Assembly (NCBI GenBank): GCA_036376915.1
Contig: DASUZK010000028.1
Coordinates: 1-26,619, forward strand
DNA from: VRUE01 sp036376915
GTDB taxonomy: Bacteria; Actinomycetota; Thermoleophilia; Solirubrobacterales; 70-9
Length of the DNA stretch: 26,619 nucleotides
Reading direction: 5' to 3'
Positions 14,584-21,427 of the stretch are shown here, piece by piece (within the stretch, counting starts at the first letter, position 1; every line of letters begins with the position of its first letter). The translations under genes and the position numbers were made by a program. The notes below the pieces were generated by a model. That model had not been told where the DNA came from. It saw nothing but the letters and a program-made list of their open reading frames with translations, and ran no database searches.

Positions 14584-14980
14584 GCCTCTTAGGTCCGAAA
14601 AGCGAGTCCTACGCCCCCGGTCATTCCTCAGCGTGCCCTCGATGTCGCACTCAGCCCGACCGTCCGCACAAGCCGAACGCACGGCGAAGCCGTGCCAAAA
14701 TCGGCGGGCGGACGGTCGGGGAGAGCACCCGCAGCCGCCTTGAGGATCTAGAGAATCAACAAGGTCGCTGTGACCCATGAAAAGCGAACTCCTGTTCGGG
14801 TTCATAATGTGTCGGCGGTCGAGGTTGGTGCTTCAGCGGGGCCGAAGCGACAAGGCGCAAGGGGGGCAGCAAGACAATTCGGGTTGCGTCGGATCGACTT
14901 GGTGGTCTGATGCTCGTTCTCTGAGGGCTTGATGCATCTGGGCTTTCGGGATGGCTGCCGGAAGCGAGGGCCGCCGAAGG
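14584..14980. other. 397-base stretch without a gene, holding a nested inverted repeat
   Basis: I see no convincing coding sequence here. At 14655-14667 and 14708-14720 lie perfect 13-base inverted repeats (CCCGACCGTCCGC and GCGGACGGTCGGG); between them is a 7-base hairpin GCACGGC-GAA-GCCGTGC (14679-14695). The structure lies 72 bases upstream of the excisionase-like start, so it may be its mRNA leader, an attenuator, or a small RNA. From 14721 to 14980 I find nothing else. Confidence 0.5.
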
Positions 14981-15292
14981 TCAAGGCTCCGAAGGGATCT
15001 CCTCTCCCCCGTCGCCCCGCATGAGCGCGAAGCGCCCCAGCCGTACGTCTCCGGGCTCCCAAACCAGTCCCTCGAAGAGATCGCCCACCGGAACCTCAAG
15101 AGCGCCTGCGAGTCGCAGGATCGTGTCGGCACGAGCCATCCTCAGCCCGCGCTCAAGCTGGCTGATCTCTGTCCGGTGCAGCGAGGCTCGAAAGCTCAGC
15201 TCGTCTTGGGAGAGGCCCGCTCGCTTGCGACAGCGGGCCAGGTTGTTCCCAAGCTGTCCCTTCAGATCCTTGACGCTTCCCCTCAAGCTCAC
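14981..15292 (-). CDS. XRE-family transcriptional regulator
   Basis: A 103-residue regulator with a Cro/C1-type helix-turn-helix in residues ~15-70: LGNNLARCRKRAGLSQDELSFRASLHRTEISQLERGLRMARADTILRLAGALEVPVGDLFEGL. A short acidic C-terminal tail follows. I take the GTG at 15292 because it overlaps by four bases (GTGA) the stop of the preceding small gene in its undamaged frame, the usual sign of translational coupling. It probably represses the element's genes, perhaps at the palindrome in 15659-15686. Located between the small-gene remnant and the excisionase-like gene. Confidence 0.87.
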   Translation of the reverse strand: MSLRGSVKDLKGQLGNNLARCRKRAGLSQDELSFRASLHRTEISQLERGLRMARADTILRLAGALEVPVGDLFEGLVWEPGDVRLGRFALMRGDGGEEIPSEP

Positions 15293-15584
15293 GAGACGCC
15301 ACCGAGCAGCTCGTCGAAGCGAAGGGCCGCCCTGCTGGGCGCGATCCGCCGGCAATCGCAGGTGAGCAACCCGTCGCGGCTCAGCTCGCGCACGGCGCGC
15401 TCTAGGGCGTCCTGCGCCCCCGCTGACAGTCGGTCTCGACCCGAAGCGCCAGCTCAAGGATCGTGAGCTGCGCCGGGTGCAGGGTCAGCGCTTGGGTGAG
15501 GACCGAGCGTTCCATGATCTCGTCCTCTTGGGCGGGCGTCAAAGCGCGCCGCTGGGTATCGTCGCCTTGCATCGGAAGGTCCAT
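15289..15584 (-). pseudogene. Frameshifted small gene coupled to the XRE regulator
   Basis: From the ATG at 15584 the protein reads MDLPMQGDDTQRRALTPAQEDEIMERSVLTQALTLHPAQLTILELALRVETD and then quickly meets a stop at 15404. Shifting one base near 15434-15428 gives a continuous ending, QDALERAVRELSRDGLLTC...APSRAALRFDELLGGVS, that looks like a winged-helix end and stops exactly in the GTGA overlap with the XRE gene. As I recall, both halves together match a small family often found next to XRE genes in actinobacterial elements. It is therefore a recent frameshift, a sequencing error, or, less likely, a programmed -1 shift. Confidence 0.7.
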
Positions 15585-15598
15585 CCTTTCGGTGCCAC

Positions 15599-15627
15599 GC
15601 CCCCGGCTGTTCCACCAGCGCGGGGGC
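15599..15627 (-). promoter_or_regulatory. Hairpin in the 5' leader of the small gene/XRE operon
   Basis: GCCCCCG (15599-15605) pairs with CGGGGGC (15621-15627), extended inside by GCTG/CAGC around a six-base loop with one bulged G. It sits 14 bases before the small gene's start and after the predicted promoter, so it lies in the transcribed leader. It may control translation initiation of the coupled small gene and XRE regulator. Confidence 0.4.
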
Positions 15628-15650
15628 ACTTTGTTGTTCGGATGGGTGCG

Positions 15651-15686
15651 AGAGTAGCAGAGGCGTTGCTACCTAGCAACGCCTCT
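15651..15686 (-). promoter_or_regulatory. Predicted promoter with embedded 13-bp palindrome
   Basis: Positions 15659-15686 form a perfect 13+13 inverted repeat with a two-base centre, containing GTTGCTA-CC-TAGCAAC. On the minus strand one arm supplies a -35-like TTGCTA (15679-15674), and 17 bases on is a weak -10-like TACTCT (15656-15651). The repeat also overlaps the stop codon of the HTH gene upstream, so it may double as a terminator. A natural operator for the element's XRE protein. Symmetry seen, function inferred. Confidence 0.45.
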
Positions 15687-15897
15687 AAGGCTTGGTGCGG
15701 AGAATTCGCGCAACTCGGGTGAAGTGCAGACCCGCCGCCTCGCCGATCTCTCGCGTCGAGAGGCCGGCGGCCTGCGCCTTCTTAAAGCTCTTGCGTCGTG
15801 CGTCACGGACTCCTTCGTGACGCTTCTGGGAGCGCTCGAAGTCGTCCTGCGCACGGCGCACTGCCTTGCGCGCTTTGGCCTGTGCGTCCTCCGCCAT
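15685..15897 (-). CDS. Small helix-turn-helix protein
   Basis: A 70-residue very basic protein: MAEDAQAKARKAVRRAQDDFERSQKRHEGVRDARR, a probable single long helix, followed by a sigma-70-region-4-like or resolvase-like helix-turn-helix, SFKKAQAAGLSTREIGEAAGLHFTRVARILRTKP. I choose the ATG at 15897; the frame is open further upstream to 16143 but there it only runs through the tRNA gene. It is the last gene before the right attachment site. It may bind element DNA as a regulator or architectural factor; partner and target are unknown. Confidence 0.75.
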   Translation of the reverse strand: MAEDAQAKARKAVRRAQDDFERSQKRHEGVRDARRKSFKKAQAAGLSTREIGEAAGLHFTRVARILRTKP

Positions 15898-16059
15898 GCA
15901 GCGCACCCTATTCGGCCCCGCGAAGTGAGACCAGGATGAGACAACGGCTTTGCGGAACGGCCAGGAACGCCAAGGCTCGGCAAGGAACAGCGATTCGAGG
16001 AGAAGCGGCGCAAATCGCTCTGCGCCGGGAAAAGCACGCCACTGCCCGGAAAGCAATGG

Positions 16060-16103
16060 AATGCGCCCGGAGAGAATCGAACTCTCGACCTCCGGCTTGA
16101 AAG
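16060..16103 (-). repeat. Right attachment site within tRNA-Glu
   Basis: Forty-four bases identical to 7635-7678, spanning the anticodon loop to the 3' end of tRNA-Glu plus two flanking bases. Because tRNA-Glu is on the minus strand, its 3' half points into the element, so this half is element-derived and restores the gene after insertion. Confidence 0.9.
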
Positions 16104-16157
16104 ACCGGCGCTCTTTGGGGCTCGTTAAAACCCCGTTGACCACTGAGCTACGGGCGC
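16062..16157 (-). tRNA. tRNA-Glu (anticodon TTC) with an enlarged D-loop
   Basis: On the minus strand the acceptor arms GCGCCCG and CGGGCGC pair fully; the D-stem is GCTC/GAGC, the anticodon arm CCGGT-CTTTCAA-GCCGG gives TTC for Glu, and the T-arm GAGAG-TTCGATT-CTCTC is perfect. No CCA is encoded. The gene is 96 bases instead of about 72: some 24 bases sit between the GGT of the D-loop and the second D-stem strand, and contain GGGG and CCCC arms that could form their own hairpin. Whether it is processed, tolerated, or makes the gene inactive cannot be seen. It is the target of the integrative element. Confidence 0.75.
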
Positions 16158-16189
16158 TCTCGCTTCCTGCTCCAGGAATTATGCCGAGG

Positions 16190-17332
16190 TCAGAGCCCGA
16201 ACGTCTTGGCGATGATGTTGCGCTGGATCTCGGAGGTGCCGCCGTAGATGGTCGAGACCAGGGTGCTGCGGACTAGGCGCTCCATGTCGTACTCGGAGGC
16301 GTAGCCGTAGCCGCCCATCATCTGCATGCCGCTGAGGGCCGCGCGCCTGGCGGCCTCGGTGACGAAGAGCTTCACCATCGAGGCCTCGCGGGGCAGCATC
16401 TCGTCGGGGTCCTCGTCGACGAGGGTGGCGACCCAGCGGGTCATCAGGCGAGCGGCCTCGATGTCGGTCGCCATGTCGGCGATGCGGTGCTGCAGCGCCT
16501 GGAAGGAGCCGATCGGCTTGCCGAACTGCTCGCGTTCCTTGACGTAGACGATGACGTCATCGAAGACGCGCTGGGCGATGCCGAGCTGGGTGGCGGCGAG
16601 GATCAGGCGCTCGACGTTGAGGCCGGCCATCAGCTGGGTCCAGGCCTGGTCGACCTGGCCGAGGACCGCGTCGGCCGGCGCCTCGACGTCGGTGAAGTAG
16701 AGGTGGTTGGTGTCGCGGCCGCCCATCGTGTCGATCGGGACCACCTCGAGCCCGTCGGCGTCGCGGGGCACCCAGATCATCGTCATGCCGTCGTGCTTGG
16801 ACGCCGAGCGAGTGGTGCGGCAGACGACGAGGACGTGGTCGGCGATGTGGGCGTTGGAGCAGAAGACCTTCTGCCCGTTGATGACGTAGCCGCCATCGAC
16901 CGCCTCGGCGGAGGTGGAGAGGGCTCCGACGTCGGAGCCGGCCTCGGGCTCGGTCATCGCGATCGCCTCGACCGCACCCTCGGCGATGCCGCCGAGGATC
17001 TCCTCCTTCTGCTCCTCGGTGCCGAAGCGGTTGGCGGCACCGGCGACGATCAGCGTCGTCGCGTAGCCGCCGATCGGGGCCAGCGCGCGCGAGGTCTCCT
17101 CCATGAAGATGCAGGCGTCGAGCATCGTCCCGCCGGAACCGCCGTACTCCTCCGGGATCGTGATCCCGGTCCAGCCGAGCTCGGCCATCTCCCTGTAGAT
17201 CGTCTCGTTGTGGTGCTCGCGGTAGCCGTCGGTGAGGCGCTCGCGCTGATCCGGCGTGCCGCACTCGTGGTCGCAGTAGCGCCGGATCGCGTCGACGAAG
17301 TCCTCCTGCTCGTCGGTGAGAGCGAAGTCCAC
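16190..17332 (-). CDS. Acyl-CoA dehydrogenase, isovaleryl/long-chain-type active site
   Basis: A 380-residue FAD enzyme that introduces an alpha-beta double bond into acyl-CoA thioesters. The N-terminal helical domain (DFALTDEQEDFVDAIRRY), the FAD-binding middle strand (AIAMTEPEAGSDVGAL, residues ~124-138; YVINGQKVFCSNAHIADHVLV) and C-terminal four-helix domain (REQFGKPIGSFQALQHRIADMATDIEAARLM; GGYGY; TIYGGTSEIQRNIIAKTFGL) are complete. In the common position of the catalytic Glu (YEGT) it has Gly364, but E241 in LNVERLILA matches the alternative catalytic Glu used by isovaleryl- and long-chain-type enzymes, so it should be active. Substrate is not determinable; branched-chain catabolism or beta-oxidation are likely. 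ATG at 17332. It is the first native gene to the right of tRNA-Glu. Confidence 0.95.
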   Translation of the reverse strand: MDFALTDEQEDFVDAIRRYCDHECGTPDQRERLTDGYREHHNETIYREMAELGWTGITIPEEYGGSGGTMLDACIFMEETSRALAPIGGYATTLIVAGAANRFGTEEQKEEILGGIAEGAVEAIAMTEPEAGSDVGALSTSAEAVDGGYVINGQKVFCSNAHIADHVLVVCRTTRSASKHDGMTMIWVPRDADGLEVVPIDTMGGRDTNHLYFTDVEAPADAVLGQVDQAWTQLMAGLNVERLILAATQLGIAQRVFDDVIVYVKEREQFGKPIGSFQALQHRIADMATDIEAARLMTRWVATLVDEDPDEMLPREASMVKLFVTEAARRAALSGMQMMGGYGYASEYDMERLVRSTLVSTIYGGTSEIQRNIIAKTFGL

Positions 17333-17387
17333 GAAGCGGGAGCCTACCGGTCAAAGGCGGCAAACCGCCTGCTCAGACGACGATTAG

Positions 17388-17460
<73 letters not shown>

Positions 17461-17550
17461 GGGATGGCGCTTTCCTCGGACTATGTCCGACAAACGCGCC
17501 AGACGCAGATCCAAGGCTAGCCCAGACCCGGCCTCTTTGGGGCGCCGACG

Positions 17551-18036
17551 CTACGTGAACTTGGACGGTTCGAAGCGGCAGTAGCGGAATTCGAAGCCGA
17601 GCACCTGGTTGTTGGCGAGGTTGGCGTTGTGTTCGAGCTTGATCACCATCGCCAGCGCTCCGTTCTTGTCTCCGGCGTTGAGCTTCTTGGCGGTCCTCTG
17701 GAAGAGGCTCGCCTCTTCCTCGACGTACTTCAGCCACTTGGCGAGCTTGGCCTGGTCGGCCGGGGGCTGGGGAACGGCCTTCAGTTCTTTATGCGTTTTG
17801 CGCAGAGCGGTGGCGGCACGCGAGAACTGGCCGGCCGCGGCCTTCAGCTTGCCGGCCCTGACCTTGGCGCGGACCCCCTTCAGGATCCGTTCGTTGGCCT
17901 GCGTGTTGGCCTTGCAGATCGGCTCGACGGCTTCTTTGTAGGCCTCTCGTTCTGCGTCGTCCGCCTGAGCCGGCAGCACCAGCATCGCCATCGCCAGGAC
18001 AACCGCGCCCAACAGGCCGAAGCTCTTCTTCCCCAC
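17551..18036 (-). CDS. Secreted protein of unknown function
   Basis: A 161-residue exported protein. After MGKKSFG comes a hydrophobic signal peptide (LLGAVVLAMAMLVLPAQA, cleavage after about residue 25 at AQA-DD). The mature part is helical, Lys/Ala-rich (YKEAVEPICKANTQANERILKGVRAKVRAGKLKAAAGQFSRAATALRKTHKELKAVPQP) and ends FEFRYCRFEPSKFT. Exactly two cysteines, one near each end of the mature protein (PICKA and YCRFE), suggest a disulfide. The GTG at 18036 has AGGGAG seven bases upstream and starts the signal peptide cleanly; the open frame further upstream crosses the tRNA-Ser gene. I know no function. Confidence 0.75.
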   Translation of the reverse strand: MGKKSFGLLGAVVLAMAMLVLPAQADDAEREAYKEAVEPICKANTQANERILKGVRAKVRAGKLKAAAGQFSRAATALRKTHKELKAVPQPPADQAKLAKWLKYVEEEASLFQRTAKKLNAGDKNGALAMVIKLEHNANLANNQVLGFEFRYCRFEPSKFT

Positions 18037-18132
18037 CGCGCATCTCCCTTTCATCGCTTTGCGTCCCATGCCCATCGTCTCAAACACGACGGTTCCTTCA
18101 GAGGTTCGGCATCTTAAGGGCAGGTTGAGAAG

Positions 18133-18219
18133 CGGAGGGGGTGGGATTCGAACCCACGAGCGCCTTGCGACGCCAACAGTTTTCGAGACTGCCCCGTTCA
18201 ACCACTCCGGCACCCCTCC
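18133..18219 (-). tRNA. tRNA-Ser (anticodon CGA)
   Basis: Eighty-seven bases, class II. Acceptor GGAGGGG/CCCCTCC, anticodon arm GCAGT-CTCGAAA-ACTGT with anticodon CGA, the long variable arm with paired GCGTCGCAAGGCGC, and T-arm GTGGG-TTCGAAT-CCCAC. Discriminator G as in all tRNA-Ser; no CCA encoded. Confidence 0.97.
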
Positions 18220-18285
18220 GGGACACGTCGGAGACCGATTCTAGGCGCAACTCAAGGTGGTGGCGGGGAGGGCCGATGCTCCCGC

Positions 18286-20208
18286 ATGCAAGGCAACGAG
18301 CAGACGCGGCTCGGGCGCTTCTTCGACCGGCGGCCCGCCCTGCTGCGCCTGCTGGCAATCGCGGCTCTGCTCTGGGGCCTCGGCTACCTGACCTGGCGGA
18401 TCGGGTGGAGCAGCGAAGGGGCCAGCCCGGTTGCCTTCGCGATGCTGCTGGTGACGGAGATCTACGGGCTCTGGGCGCTGGCGACCCTGGCCTGGTTCTC
18501 GTGGGCGCGACGGCCGGCCGTGCGGCCGGCGGCGACGCCCGGGCGATCCGTCGACATCTACGTCTGCACCTACGACGAGCCGACCGAGGTGGTGGCGGCG
18601 ACACTGGCCGGCTGCCGGGCGCTCACCTACCCGCACACGACTTACCTGCTCGACGACGGGCGGCGGCCCGAGATGGAGGAGCTGGCGCGGACAGCCGACG
18701 CCCGCTACCTGACCCGACCCGACAACTCGCACGCGAAGGCCGGCAACATCAACGCGGCGCTGGGCCGGACCGAGGGCGAGCTGGTGCTGATGCTCGACGC
18801 CGACCACGTGCCGATGCCGGACGCGCTCGACGCGCTCGTCGGCTACTTCGACGACGAGCGGATGGGGCTGGTGCAGACCCCGCACGACTTCTTCAACCAC
18901 GACTCGGTCCAGCACTACGTCGTCGGCCGGCACGAGCAGTCCCTCTTCTACCGGGTCGTCTGCCCCGGCAAGGACCGTCACGGCGCGGCCTACTGGTGCG
19001 GCTCGGCGGCGCTGATCCACCGCCAGGCTCTGCTCGAGATCGGCGGCGTCGCCACGGAGACGATCGCCGAGGACTTCCACACGACGATCCGCATGCAGCG
19101 CCACGGCTGGCGCAGCCGCTACCACGACGAGGTGCTGGTTCAGGGCCTGGCGCCGCACGACCTCGACGGCTACCTGCTGCAGCGCGACCGCTGGGCCCGC
19201 GGCAACCTCGCCGTCTTCACCCTTCCCGAGTCCCCCCTGCGCGCTCGCGAGCTGCGCCCGCTGCAGCGACTCTCCTACTTCGCCAGCCTCGCCGCCTATT
19301 TGGCGCCGCCGATGCGGCTGTTGCTGCTGGTGACGCTGGGGCTGGTGCTGTGGACGGGAGCGATGCCGATGAAGATCAGCGTGGTCGCGCTGGCGGCGCT
19401 GTGGCTGCCGGCGGTGACACTCAACCTCAGCGCCGGCACGGCGCTGGCACGTGGCTACATGAAGATCGGCGAGACCGCCCACTACGAGCTGCTGACGATG
19501 GAGATATACACGCGGGCGCTGCGCTGCGTCCTGCGCCCCAGCCGCACCGCCTTCAAGGTGACGCCGAAGCAGGGGACGGACGGAGGTGGGATCGAGGCTG
19601 TGCGCAAGCTGCACCTCGTCCTCGCCTGCGCCGTGCTGCTGGGCCTTGGGACCGCGATGCGCCTGCTCGACCTCGCCGGCGCCGGGCCGCTGCCGGACCT
19701 GCCCGGCGTGGCCGCGGTGATCGTGCCGCTGCTGGGGTTGATCGAGCTGCGCCGGATCGCCCGCACGCTGCTGGCGGTCGGGCGACGCCGGCAACGGCGT
19801 CTCGTCTACCGCTTCGAGGGCGACGCCCCCGCCCAGTGCTTCTCCGAGGACGGACACGTGCCCGGGCGCTTGGTCGACGCCAGCTCCGCCGGCGTCGGCC
19901 TGGTGATGGAGGCGCCGCTGGAGGTGGGAGCGCACCCCGTTGTCTTGCTCGAGCTGCGCGACGCGGCCGGCGCGACGCACGAGGTCGCGGCCCAGGTCGA
20001 GGTCCGCTCCTGCCGCGAGGCGGAGGGCCGCTGGCTGGTCGGCGCGACGATCGCCGACATCGACCCGGACTCGCGCATGCGCCTGATGGAGTGGTGCTAC
20101 GTCGTCTGCAGCCACGAGCGCCTGCGCGGCCACCGCCCCTCGGCACCGACCCCGGAACGCGAGGCGATCGTCGTACCGCTGCCGTCGCGCATGCCGGTCG
20201 CCGCGTAG
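18286..20208 (+). CDS. BcsA-like membrane glycosyltransferase with PilZ domain
   Basis: A 640-residue family 2 processive glycosyltransferase of the cellulose-synthase group. Two N-terminal transmembrane helices (~20-38, ~50-72) precede the cytosolic GT-A domain with all key motifs: CTYDEP (94-99), DDG (123-125), the metal site DADH (171-174), the base in TIAEDFHT (259-266) and QRDRW (299-303). Further helices (~330-380, ~445-490) complete the channel. The C-terminal PilZ domain has R500...R505 and DASSAG (531-536), so c-di-GMP should switch it on. UDP-glucose is the likely donor, but the polymer is not certain: no BcsB, BcsC or BcsZ gene is adjacent. ATG at 18286. It is followed 45 bases later by an acyltransferase gene on the same strand. 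Confidence 0.92.
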   Translation: MQGNEQTRLGRFFDRRPALLRLLAIAALLWGLGYLTWRIGWSSEGASPVAFAMLLVTEIYGLWALATLAWFSWARRPAVRPAATPGRSVDIYVCTYDEPTEVVAATLAGCRALTYPHTTYLLDDGRRPEMEELARTADARYLTRPDNSHAKAGNINAALGRTEGELVLMLDADHVPMPDALDALVGYFDDERMGLVQTPHDFFNHDSVQHYVVGRHEQSLFYRVVCPGKDRHGAAYWCGSAALIHRQALLEIGGVATETIAEDFHTTIRMQRHGWRSRYHDEVLVQGLAPHDLDGYLLQRDRWARGNLAVFTLPESPLRARELRPLQRLSYFASLAAYLAPPMRLLLLVTLGLVLWTGAMPMKISVVALAALWLPAVTLNLSAGTALARGYMKIGETAHYELLTMEIYTRALRCVLRPSRTAFKVTPKQGTDGGGIEAVRKLHLVLACAVLLGLGTAMRLLDLAGAGPLPDLPGVAAVIVPLLGLIELRRIARTLLAVGRRRQRRLVYRFEGDAPAQCFSEDGHVPGRLVDASSAGVGLVMEAPLEVGAHPVVLLELRDAAGATHEVAAQVEVRSCREAEGRWLVGATIADIDPDSRMRLMEWCYVVCSHERLRGHRPSAPTPEREAIVVPLPSRMPVAA

Positions 20209-20253
20209 CGACCTCCCTCTCGGCTCGCAATCCCAACCGCCTACCCTGGTTCT

Positions 20254-21417
20254 ATGTCTGGAGGTGGGAGCCAACGTCGCCATCACCTGGACGCCATTCG
20301 CGTCTCGGCGATCCTCCTCCTGATTCCCTACCACGCCGCTCGCTATGTCCAGAAGGGCGACGGGGGCTCGAAGCTCGTCGATGCCGCGGTCTGGTTCGTC
20401 CATACCTGGCACATGCCGCTGTTCTTCGCGATCTCCGGCTTCCTGGCCGCCAGCACGCTGCGACGATCCACGGCCGCCCAGCAGCTGCGTTCCCGGTTTC
20501 GCCGGCTCGGTCTACCTCTTGCTGTTGGGATGCTGACGGTCGTGCCACTGGCCAATTTCCTCGTCATCGGCGCGGCCGCCCTCTGGCCTCGCAACGAGGC
20601 GCTTCCGGCGAAGCGGGAACTGGATCTCGCCAACGTCTTCAGCCTGACGCCGCGGCACCTGTGGTTCATCGCCTACCTGCTGATGATCTCCGTGCTCGCC
20701 ATCGGCGTCTGGCTGGCGATCCAGCGGGCGCCCGGGCTGGGGGCGACCCTCAACCGCGGCTTTCGCAAGCTGATGAAATCGTGGTGGGCCGTCCCGGCCC
20801 TGGCATCGATCGGCGCGGCGATCTTGAGCACCAAGACCGGGTGGGTGGCGGGAGGATCCGCATCCAGCTCGCTGATCCCCGCCCCGACCCTCTTCGCGTA
20901 CTACAGCTTCTTCTTCGTCTTCGGCTGGCTCCTCAGCGGCCAGAGCAACCTCCTGGAGGAGCTCAAGCGCGGTGCCTGGTTGCGGCTCGCGGCCGGGGTG
21001 CTGATCGCCATGCCCGCCTTCCTCCTCTTCTACGACAACGGCGACTTCACCGGCAACGTCGGCACGCCGGGCGTACTGGCCGAGATCGACGAGCTGCGCC
21101 CCTACGGGCTGTTCGCCGTCGGCATGGTCTGCTGGCTCACCCTGTTCGGAATCTGGGGAGTACTGGCACGATACGTCCGCAAGGAGTCGCGCATGTTGCG
21201 CTATCTCTCCGACGCGAGCTTCTGGATCTACCTCGTTCACATCCCGTTCCTCGTCGCCCTGCAGAGCTCCCTCGCCGAGACCGACCTGGCGGTTCCCGCC
21301 CGCTACGTGCTGACGGTGGGCGGGACCCTCGCGCTGGCCATCGGCTCGTATGCGCTGGTCCGTGGGGCTCGCAAGCTGGCGCTGAGGGCCGGGCGCCCTC
21401 GCGGCGTCCCCGGCTAG
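20254..21417 (+). CDS. Acyltransferase family 3 membrane protein (OafA type)
   Basis: A 387-residue polytopic membrane protein. The N-terminus has the family's RxxxxxH pattern: HHLDAIRVSAILLLIPYHAARYV, and HTWHMPLFFAISGFLAASTL follows as second helix; at least nine hydrophobic helices are visible, the last ones at ~290-315 and ~340-365. These enzymes move acyl groups (often acetyl) across the membrane onto extracellular sugars. The start ATG (20254) is preceded by few bases without a strong ribosome site. It probably shares a message with the glycosyltransferase upstream and modifies its product. The end lies only 10 bases from that of the convergent SGNH gene. Confidence 0.9.
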   Translation: MSGGGSQRRHHLDAIRVSAILLLIPYHAARYVQKGDGGSKLVDAAVWFVHTWHMPLFFAISGFLAASTLRRSTAAQQLRSRFRRLGLPLAVGMLTVVPLANFLVIGAAALWPRNEALPAKRELDLANVFSLTPRHLWFIAYLLMISVLAIGVWLAIQRAPGLGATLNRGFRKLMKSWWAVPALASIGAAILSTKTGWVAGGSASSSLIPAPTLFAYYSFFFVFGWLLSGQSNLLEELKRGAWLRLAAGVLIAMPAFLLFYDNGDFTGNVGTPGVLAEIDELRPYGLFAVGMVCWLTLFGIWGVLARYVRKESRMLRYLSDASFWIYLVHIPFLVALQSSLAETDLAVPARYVLTVGGTLALAIGSYALVRGARKLALRAGRPRGVPG

Positions 21418-21427
21418 CGGCCCGTCC

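Larger units (their letters stand above)
7679..16059. mobile_element. Integrative element in tRNA-Glu, about 8.4 kb
   Basis: The segment lies between perfect 44-bp direct repeats of the tRNA-Glu 3' half. It contains a tyrosine integrase, an overlapping excisionase-like gene, an XRE regulator, a small HTH protein and a promoter with an embedded palindrome near the right end, and three cargo genes at the left: a STAND-type NTPase with probable nuclease domain, a 128-residue unknown, and a membrane HerA-like ATPase. No conjugation, capsid or replication genes are visible, so it is either a small defence-type genomic island moved by its own integrase or a satellite that depends on a helper. All genes run on the minus strand. 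The boundaries rest on sequence identity seen directly; mobility is inferred. Confidence 0.85.

Noticed and set aside
15402..15629. Intact 75-residue gene in place of the frameshifted one
   Set aside because: It ends without a natural C-terminus while the alternative frame continues the family pattern and joins the XRE start in a GTGA overlap.
15950..16276. A plus-strand 108-residue frame through tRNA-Glu
   Set aside because: It is the antisense translation of the tRNA gene, a common annotation artefact in GC-rich genomes.
18241..20412. A 723-residue open frame on the minus strand opposite the glycosyltransferase
   Set aside because: No domain pattern; it is the antisense shadow of a gene with all catalytic motifs on the plus strand.
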